Below are positions 56,268-64,000 of a stretch of 64,000 nt of DNA, piece after piece (position 1 is the stretch's first letter; each line of letters opens with the position of its first letter). The position numbers were made by a program, and so were the translations under genes. Source of the stretch: Neurospora tetrasperma FGSC 2508. Taxonomy: Eukaryota > Ascomycota > Sordariomycetes > Sordariales > Sordariaceae. Below the pieces are notes generated by a model. That model was not told the DNA's origin. It saw only the letters and a list, made by a program, of their open reading frames with translations, and did no database searches. The DNA is taken from assembly GCF_000213175.1 (NCBI RefSeq), contig NW_009799179.1:6245519-6309518 (forward strand). The letters are read 5' to 3'.

Positions 56268-57299
56268 CTAATGAACGCCTTCACCGCCGGCAGCAACGCC
56301 TCCCGGTGCTGTACCTGCCGCCGCCGCCGCATGTTGCTGTTGGGCACCTTCAGCCTCATCCATAGCAGCCAGCTCCTCCTCTTCCTCCTCTTCCTCCTCC
56401 TCCTCCTCGTCATCATCGTCAAGCTCAGCCTCGTCCTCGGCGTCCTTGAACCCGCTCTCGACCTCGAGCTTCCTCAGCCGCCTACGCATCTCGTCCCGCT
56501 GGCTGTTCTGCCAGCGCACCAGAGCGGCAGCGGCGTGCACCTTGAAGCCGTAGCAGCGCGGGATGTAGCGCTCGACGCTCTTGGCGGGCACCAGGGTCGG
56601 GTATACCTGAAAGAAGATGTTGTGGAACGAGGTGCCGAAGTAGGCGCCGTCAATGGCGGCGTGGCGCGACGACTTGGGGTTGTAGATATCCTCGCACCGC
56701 GCGCAGTACAGCTTCACCGGCTTGGAGTTGGGCACGTCCGAGAGACCCATGGGCAGCAGAGGGTGCGAGGAACACATGACGCGCGGGCACTTGCCAAAGT
56801 CGGCTTTTTTGTACTTTTCGAACTGTTGGTTTTGAGGGGGGGAAGTGCGTTAGTCACGGATGAAGACGAGGAGACGCTGGATGAAGATGGGATGCTGAGG
56901 GTTAATTACTAACCATTTTTTGAAGACCCCGCGTTGTGACAATGTATCGAGCATGGACAAGACCGTACAGGTGCCTAGCAGACTTCTCTATTGTTTCCCG
57001 CATGTCGTCATCGCAGTCGAGGTCGAAGACATCGGTGATGAGATCGAGAGCATATTGGTAGTACTGGACCTCAGTGTTGAGACCGGTTAGATTGAACCTA
57101 TCAGTGATGTAGTCCTCGTCAATTTCGCAAAAGTACTCATTGCCTCGCGAGGAAATAAACTGCAGGCAGACGCGCAAATGTTAGCATGATTGGGGAACCG
57201 TTACTGTAGTAAACAATAACAACAATTGCAAGAGAAGCATACCCAGTCGCGCCAATAGCTGGCATAGTCACTCTCAGACTCGCTCACAAAGTCATCCAT
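56268..57299 (-). CDS. ckb1: Casein kinase 2 regulatory subunit beta
   Basis: Dimeric regulatory subunit of CK2, which docks the catalytic subunits and substrates; in Neurospora CKB-1 affects the circadian clock through FRQ phosphorylation. Minus-strand exons are 57299-57243, 57159-56914 and 56822-56268, all in phase 0; product 285 aa. Signatures are WRDWFISSRGNEYFCEIDED, the acidic loop DVFDLDCDDDMRE, YGLVHARYIVTTRGLQKM, the zinc finger CPRVMC ... CARC, and SSRHAAIDGAYFGTSFHNIF. Compared with the usual 220-240 aa, a long tail is added: a run of Asp/Glu (about 240-257, coded by a GAG/GAA microsatellite) and an Ala/His/Gly-rich end. Intron 2 has a GTTAGT donor. The tail may be strain-variable. 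Confidence 0.95.
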
Positions 57300-58333
57300 G
57301 GCCGGCGACACCAAGTCTATGCTCGGCGCATAAAAAGAACGGAGGAAGGTGGTGGTGGGAGGAAAGTGGGCGCGAACGACGGTCGGCTGGCGCTTCGCAT
57401 CAACGAGGCCAAAATCCCGGGTGCCGGGGTGAAGTATGGCGTTTGAACCTTTTGTTGGGCCGAACTAATGAGCGCCGGGCCGTAGATGGGGAGTGGGAGG
57501 TCCGAGTCGGATGAGATTGAGCTGGCACAAGGCACAATGACGACAAGATGTTGGAGAGGATTGTGATGCTTTTTTGCGACGGTTCGATGGGAGTTCAGGT
57601 GGAAGAGGGTTCAAAGCCGTCCCTGGTGCAGGGCAACGGCAGGGCAGGCGAGGGGGTCTGGACTCTGGACCGGGAGCCAAACAGGCTGACAGTCCATGAC
57701 AAGGGACTTTTTTTTTTGGTGGGGGGTTCATCGCCGTTGCAGTGGTCCCCGCAGGGCAGGTTGCAGTGCCCCCCGCCCCTGGCTCATCGCAGTCTGTTTA
57801 TCAGCAGTCCCGACCTACTACATACCTCTACCTAGAGGTAGGTTATCAGGTCTGCAAAATCGACCATCTGACTAGGTAGCGGGCGGGTACCTTTCGTCGG
57901 CCTCCAGTCAGCCCAACGGCCCAGCGTGTGACTCTAATTGTACGTTCACAGGTACTAAGGATGGAAGCATGTACTCTGTCATTAAGGTAGGTATTCTCTT
58001 GGGCGTCATGACGTTCAGTGATAGAGTCTATGCCTAGGTAATCTTGAGCAGGTATATTATTGGAGCAGAAAAAAAAGATAAAAAATTAGAAAAGGGGGAT
58101 AGGAACGCCAGTCGCCTGTGATTATAGCTGTTCTAGATTATCTTGAAACATCCCGGCTTCTATAACATCTGTGTTGCCCTACAACATGTGTCTCGAGCTC
58201 AAGATCCCTGCTTCATCATAAAGTGACGTTCTGGTAGGATCGTGAGCGCCACGGCTATGGATATCCAACAATCCTACAACCAAATATCCGCTTTCCAATT
58301 TCCATGTGGATTTGGCCTCCATAAGCCACTTGA
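57300..58333. other. Spacer: CK2 beta promoter and ric1 3' flank
   Basis: No coding region. It contains the TACCTCTA inverted repeat at 57823-57840 and several further TAGGTA words up to about 58040. Confidence 0.5.
57823..57840. repeat. Short perfect inverted repeat (TACCTCTA arms)
   Basis: Arms TACCTCTA and TAGAGGTA around a two-base CC centre. It shares its arm sequence with the repeat at 52583-52604, 5.2 kb away. Confidence 0.85.
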
Positions 58334-61300
58334 TTAACCTTCGTACCGATTAGCACTGACAACGCTGCCGGCGTCGCTGATTGTGCGCCTGTCAGCATCC
58401 CAGTCACTACCTATAATCCCCTTGGTATTAGAAATCAATGAGCTGGTAGTGCTGGAAGCACCGTTAGCACCACCACCCTGAGGAACTCCAAGCATTGTGC
58501 CCAGCCCGCTGCCTACGCTGCCATGGCCATCCTCCAGCTCACTTTCCTGCTTCACTCGCATCTTGGCCAGCTCCATTGCTTCACGCAGCGTGTCCCCCGT
58601 TTCATCGAGCGCTGCCAAAAACCGCGCCAGCTCTTTGCATAGCTCCCAGTCGCCCTCGCGCATTGCTCTGCTTAAGAGACGCACACTCTGCTCGCTTGCT
58701 GTTGCGAGTTCGTCAAAGGTATGGAGGATGAGCAAGTAGCCGCCAGCAGTCTTGAGGCTGCCACGCTGCAAGCTCTCCTCGAACAGCTCCTGAGGTGGAG
58801 GGAGATAGGCGAACAGAGTACGCCAGGAACGCACTTCCGTCTTGCGGGTACACTGCACCACAATGTCCAAGTACTGCTTGAACGATGAGAGAAGTGACAG
58901 CACGCGTGGGAGGATGGCATGTTCTGGAGCAGGCGGAGGATGGGCATCCACCTCTTCGTCCAGGACATGGTGCAGAAGTATTTCCAGTCCATGCGCAAAG
59001 TACTCAAGGTGCTCATATTGCTGAGCTAACCGCAACGCCTCAATCGGTCTGTTATTACTAAGGTAGAACCGCAGTATATCGGGTAGAAAGAGGTGCGTCT
59101 GGGATTGTTAGCAGGAAATTCTTGTAAATGCCACGCATTCTGATCGAGGGGCTTACCCGTATCGAGAAACGGAAGAAGGAGAAGCTGACATCACGGCGCT
59201 GGATAAGATCGGACTCCACGCCAAGTACTATGGCTTTGCTGAGAAGAGCGGATAGGGGATAAAAGTCGATAGGGATTGATGTCATGGGTGGAAGCTCTCT
59301 CGTGGCTTCTCCAGAGGTGGCCCTCAAAACTGGCTCGACATCCGTCCAGGTCTTGATTTCACTACCGTCAAAGATCCATAGCGAATTACGTAAACTGTCG
59401 TCAGCCGCAGCCGTAAAGACCTGCTTTTCGGAAGGTGTCAGGACGCCGCCCACAAATGGCTGGTCCCTCATGCTAACGTAGAATTCGAGATTGTTCGCAA
59501 TAACGCGCATATCGTATTTGAGACCGCCTTCATTGTATGAGGGCCGAAGGAGGACCAGCTTGCCGTCTACCAAGAACAAGACAGAAGCATGAGCCACGTC
59601 TTGGGATGGGTCTCCGTCTAACAGCTGGCTCTCGGGCAAAATCCAGCTTAAACCTCGAACTCGTGCGGGCGATCGAATGATGCCATGGAAAGCTATGTGA
59701 CCAACTTCCACCAGCCTAACGGTGCCACCAAATGGTGCAAATATGAAATGGTAAAGGAGGTTGTCGTAAGTATAAACGAGCAGCGAGTCTTCGCCAGACG
59801 GGGTGACTAGGACAACGGGCGCCGACATCTCTTGGGTATGTAGCACGTTCGAGCTATCGAGGGATGCCTCCCGCGAGTAGAGACGGAGTTCGAAGCTTCT
59901 ATTGGCCTCCACGGCAGCAACCAGGATGTTCTGGTACCAACACATGCCACCCTTTACCATAAATTGGTTCTCCGCGTCCCCATCCACAAACGTCTTCCAG
60001 CGACCGCTGTTAACGCTATAGTGAGCCAAGCCTCTCCTGCCCGCAACTGCAACATATCGACCATCGCTGGAGATGGCAGTACACCTGATTGGCCAATGGT
60101 TCATAAGATAGCTGGCTGGTATTCTAGCTGTATGCCACAGCCCAGGTTCGGCCGAGATCGAAGTAAGATCGGGAAGGTCATATCCCCTATAGACCATGAC
60201 GCTGGAAGTGCTCTGAAGCACGGTCCTGAAGAGATTTGCAGAGTTGTAGCATCCGGTCACTGCGCTTCGTGCCATCTCTAGCAGCCATATCGATTCATGG
60301 GCTCGCCCCACAAGCAACAGTTCACAGCCACCTCCGATCCAGGCTGCGTCCAGGACACCGGATATCCACTCTTCCCCGGTTGTGCTAGCAATGGTTTGAT
60401 CGGCCCCAAAGCTGTTACTCAGTGGCTTGCCGTATACACTCCATGTTGCCCATCCCTTTTCGTAGCCAGCGAAAAGACAATAGCCATCGGGAGAGTAGCT
60501 AAGTGTTGTAAGTCTGCCACAAGTGTGATTTGAAGCAGGGAGGTTGTGGACGTGAGAAGCTGGAATGTTTCCAGAGTAATCTTTTGCAGAAAACACGCGA
60601 ATGTTGCCATCTGCGCAGCCCACAGCAATGAGAGAGAAGACCGCGTTGACGATGCAACGTATGGCTTGTTCACCAGGTGTCTGCGGCGTATAAAAGCAAT
60701 AGCCCTTGAAAAGCTTCTTTGGGTCGGGCGGCTGGTTGGTATCGGGTTCTAGTTGGCTGCCAGTGATGCGCTGGACAGCGTACGCTTTGCCGTCACTGGT
60801 CACCCATGTGGACAGGTTCATGCGCCTGTCATGAGTCATCTCGCGAACCATGACCTTCTTGTCAACCCAGCCCATGCGGCTCAATAGCTCTGTGCTGGTC
60901 TGACTTCCGGAGCTGTCTGGGGTCCATCGGATGCATTGAACTGCCGCAGGTTTCCGCGTAGCCACTACCAACTCGTCATCCAAAGCCAGAGCACTCTCAA
61001 TGCCGGCGTCCACTTTGATAACCATGCGGAAACGAACGCTGACATCCCTAACTCCCGAACCCTCACCGGGGCCCCATAGTATTTGGTCGGGGGCTATCGC
61101 TCCCGGGCCGCCTGCGTGGGTTTGCCGCCGCTTCTGAACGTTGGTATGACTGGAAAAATGGGGTTTGTAGACTCGGGAGTCGGCATCGGTAGCCAGAGAG
61201 TAGGTGATCAGATAGCCCAGGCTTGTGCGCACGACAAATATGGCGGCGTCCGGACGCAGCATCAAGCTTGTGTTGGTACCGTAGGATTTGAGTGACGCCT

Positions 61301-61796
61301 CGGATCGAACAACAACAGCCAACACAACCGTTGGCTAACACATGAGTAAGCAGGGCGGAAATCCAAGGGGAGGGAGAAGGGAAGCATGCTGAGAGTCTAC
61401 CTTTGTCTGCCAGATGGTCATTGATGTCGAGGTGATGACGGCGAACAAGTGGCCAGCTCTGGCAACTCGAAGAGCCAGTATTGGTTCCCTGGGCGGAGCA
61501 TTGGAACGCGAGGGTTCTGGAGGATGTGGAGATGGTGGTTCAGACTGCCCGTCATCGTAGTAGTCGTGCTCGACGGACTTGATGGCCGGTGTGAAAGGTG
61601 CTACCGGAGTGATCGGCGTAGGGGGGACACTCGAGGCATCGTGACCGTCGGCGGCGGGACCTGGAGATAGCAGAGAGGCCCTGGTAGGTCTTTGATCGGG
61701 GGCCGGTAATCCATCGTGAGAGTAAAGGTGAGGATAGGATGGCGGGCAGCTGGCGCTTGTCGCATATATCCGAGGAGTTCCAATAGGCCAGTACAT
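58334..61796 (-). CDS. ric1: Ric1, subunit of the Ric1-Rgp1 exchange factor for Ypt6/Rab6
   Basis: Golgi-associated protein which, with Rgp1, activates the Rab GTPase Ypt6 in endosome-to-Golgi transport. Minus-strand exons are 61796-61401, 61334-59157 and 59098-58334, all in phase 0; product 1112 aa. It starts with the family's MYWPIGTPRIYATS, followed by a Pro/Ser-rich fungal insert (about 25-105). The WD40-like propeller spans about 105-700, with SLIAVGCADGNIRVFSAKD, RCTAISSDGRYVAVAGRRGL and VKGGMCWYQNILVAAVE. The helical RIC1 domain follows exon 3: FLPDILRFYLSNNRPIEALR, QYEHLEYFAHGLEILLHHVL, KTEVRSWRTLF, ELCKELARFLAALDET. The tail is Gly/Ser-rich. It is divergent from tex1. Confidence 0.94.
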
Positions 61797-62648
61797 GGCT
61801 TTCCGAAGCCGATGCCTTCACGGCGGCCTCATGCGCATCAACAGCCTCAATACTTGCTGTCGATCGTAGAGTCAAATCATGTCGAGCCTGGAGTGGCACT
61901 CTGGGCGGGACAGGAGGTAGTCGTGGGCTCCGAGTCCCGTACCTCTAGTGGTGGTGATGGTGCCGAGTGAGGTCGTCGAGTGTTGATGGGGCCGTGTTCT
62001 GGTAGATGGATATTCAACCAAGTTGGGGCGTTCCGTGAACAGGGGGAGCAGACGGTAGGTGTCGAATTGGATGCCCGGAAAGTACGTCCACGCTGTAGTA
62101 CACTACAGACTACATGCTGTAAACGGCGCCGGTCATAGGCGCCGCGCTAGTGTCTGTCAGTCGAAGGCCCCAGCGTCCGATCAAACTCCTTGCGAGCAGC
62201 CACCTCCACCTAGACATAGGTGTCGGATGTACCTTGCGTTAGTGCACAGACAACAACCGCAATGCGATCCATTGAACGAACGACTTAGGTAACGACTGGA
62301 CAAATAACAAAGCATCGATCTCGAGCTCTTCCCAAGATCTATCTACCTTACCGGGTAGGCATGAAAGACCTTTCGATCCTCACTTTCTTCATTCCTCTCA
62401 TTTTTTGACGCCCTTGTTCTCATCCTCAAGGCACCTTGACATCCCGTCTTCACGTTCCACTGACGACGGAATCATCATTCATCCAGCTACCCAACTGGGC
62501 TTGAAATACGTTGACTTCAGCCTCACTGCGTACGGAGTTAGCTAACCATACCAACAGCCACCTCTACCACCTCACTCTTTTCACACGTTTTCAGCATCCC
62601 AGGCTGGACTGACAGGTTGGCTTGGAAAGAACTTGAGAAGACGGCAGC
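61797..62648. promoter_or_regulatory. Divergent upstream region of ric1 (-) and tex1 (+)
   Basis: Must hold both promoters. A GTACCTCTAG word lies at 61939-61948, and CACCTA...TAGGTG arms are at about 62206-62221. A C/T-rich stretch before 62648 is the probable tex1 leader. Confidence 0.45.
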
Positions 62649-63935
62649 ATGGCTCCACTTCTACGCCCCAGATATAGTTTGCCCAAGGAGAAGTTTTCGG
62701 CGTACTTTGGGCCCCTCAAGAGTCAGTCTTACAACGACACCACCTCCGGGCCTCGGGGTGGTGGTGGAAGCCATCACAGGTACCTCGCCCATCATTGCCA
62801 GAGCTTTCCCATGCCGCCATAATCCAAAACGGTCATATATCGTTCCTCACTAACGGCGGTCACTTGCTAGCCTAAGCACAATAGCTTGGAACCCCTTGGG
62901 AACTCTTATTGCCACTGGTGCTGTTGACAAGACACTTCGTGTCTGGAATCCCGAGAAGCCCAATGTCAAATTTTCAACCGAACTCAAAGGTCATGCTTCT
63001 CCGATTGAAAAAGTCGCCTTCAACCCTGTCAAGGATGCTGAACTCTGCAGCGTCAGTAGCGATGGCGCTGTCAAGATCTGGGACGTAAGGACAAAGGCAT
63101 GTGTCAACGAGGTCAAGGTTTCTGGACACGCCACGTCCCTGGCCTGGGCACCCGATGGATCCTCCTTACTCGTTGGTAGCAAGGTAGGTGTTCTGCAAGT
63201 TCCAAAGTCTAGAATCCACAGGCTGACCGTTGTTCAGAATGGTGATTTGTTCCACATTCAGCCCTCCCAGTCTTCCATCATTTCAACCCACCATCAACCG
63301 GTCGGCACAAACCAGATGGCTTTCTGTTGGAGTGGTGACAAGGTGTTTCTGCCCACCAACGAAGGAAGGATACGCATTTTGTCCTACCCCGACTTTGAAC
63401 CTGTCCTGCATGTGAACTACGCCGTCCCCGAGGGCGAGTCGACTGAGTTCACCCTCAAAGGCCATACAGCATCTTGCCTAACGGCTGAGCTCTCTCCCAC
63501 GGGCAAATACTTGGCAACGGGAGGCGCCGATTCCATCATCTCCTTGTTTGACACCAAAGACTGGATCTGCCAGCGGACAGTAACCCGCATGGTTGGGCCG
63601 GTCAAAAGCATAAGTACCTCACCCCGTTTGCTCACCGGAGTCGTTTCGTTACTAAACACATCCCCAGGCTTCACATTTGATGGTAGTTATGTGGTTGGTG
63701 GCTGTGAAGAAGGTACGTCATCTACTCTTTGGCCATGCACTTGTGATGGAGAATGCTAACTCGCTCGATAGGTGGTAGCTTGGAAGTTACTCATACCGAG
63801 ACGGGCGAGCATGTCCACACCTTCAAGACAGCTGGTACTTGTGAAGCAGTGGCATGGGCACCTACCAGATACTGCCTTGCTTACAGTGATCTAGGCGTAC
63901 TCCGCATCATCGGCGTGGACACGGATAGAAAGTGA
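62649..63935 (+). CDS. tex1: WD40 subunit of the THO complex, Tex1/THOC3
   Basis: Tex1/THOC3 belongs to the THO/TREX complex that couples transcription to mRNP packaging and export. Exons are 62649-62779, 62871-63183, 63238-63613, 63668-63712 (45 nt) and 63772-63935; the sum is 343 codons, 342 aa. The four introns are 54-91 nt and all GT-AG. The N-terminus (PKEKFSAYFGPLKSQSYND) is followed by seven-blade WD40 repeats: LSTIAWNPLGTLIATGAVDK, TLRVWNPEKP, VAFNPVKDAELCSVSSDGAV, VKIWDVRTKACVNEV, LSPTGKYLATGGADSIISLF and SFTFDGSYVVGGCEEG. The end reads VAWAPTRYCLAYSD, typical of THOC3. Nothing recognisable follows in the last 65 bases of the window. Confidence 0.93.
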
Positions 63936-64000
63936 GCAGACTGTACAGAGAGTGATGCTCTGGAAGTTTTTCACCGCTTAACAGTAGAATGAGCGTGCTA

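Overview
The window is nuclear DNA of a filamentous ascomycete, most likely a Sordariales species of the Neurospora/Sordaria lineage. The evidence is short introns (54-116 nt) with GTRNGT-type donors, CTRAC-like branch sites and YAG acceptors; pyrimidine-rich leaders; 0.25-3.7 kb spacers; and protein sequences that read like known Sordariales orthologues. The lineage call is inference. I assembled 20 protein-coding loci, and almost every exon-intron model closes in frame when the exon lengths are summed. I recognised no tRNA, rRNA, transposon or virus-derived element.

Layout. 1-481 is unreliable sequence at a contig end, with stretched homopolymers, and it truncates a PP2A B55 regulatory subunit gene (482-1919, +). 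Next come rpb4 (3551-4061, +), a single-pass surface protein (4714-5778, -), puf6 (7039-9153, -), a Gir2-like RWD protein (9708-10462, +), acl4 (10708-11868, -), a divergent CFEM/GPI protein (13338-14141, +), msh5 (14752-18185, -), emc5 (18746-19299, -) and an HMG-box regulator (20616-22718, -). A 3.7 kb gene-free stretch follows. The right half holds an RSF1/CECR2-like DDT-PHD chromatin protein (26408-29048, -) divergent from the calcium channel cch1 (30899-37619, +), a small Ser-rich ORF (39570-39923, +), an unrecognised 319-aa protein (42307-43266, +), cyclin B (46593-48359, -), mitochondrial ribosomal protein L2 (50126-51402, +), a PAP2 lipid phosphatase (53567-55204, +), CK2 beta (56268-57299, -), ric1 (58334-61796, -) and the THO subunit tex1 (62649-63935, +).

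How the genes relate. They are mostly single-copy housekeeping and regulatory genes: transcription and mRNP (rpb4, tex1), ribosome assembly and translation (puf6, acl4, Gir2-like, mrpl2), cell cycle and signalling (B55, cyclin B, CK2 beta), meiosis and sexual development (msh5, HMG box), membrane and trafficking (emc5, ric1, PAP2, cch1). They form no obvious pathway cluster. The nearest thing to one is the ribosome-related trio puf6, Gir2-like and acl4 at 7-12 kb.

Most notable: the N gap at 43439-43827 is flanked by two near-identical 0.77 kb copies of the same gene end, best read as two overlapping contigs that were not merged. Also of note are the N/E/E/E pore of Cch1, a 225-residue N-terminal extension on Msh5, a divergent CFEM spacing, and a recurrent intergenic palindromic word (TACCTCTA). 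I found no clear undescribed multi-gene system.
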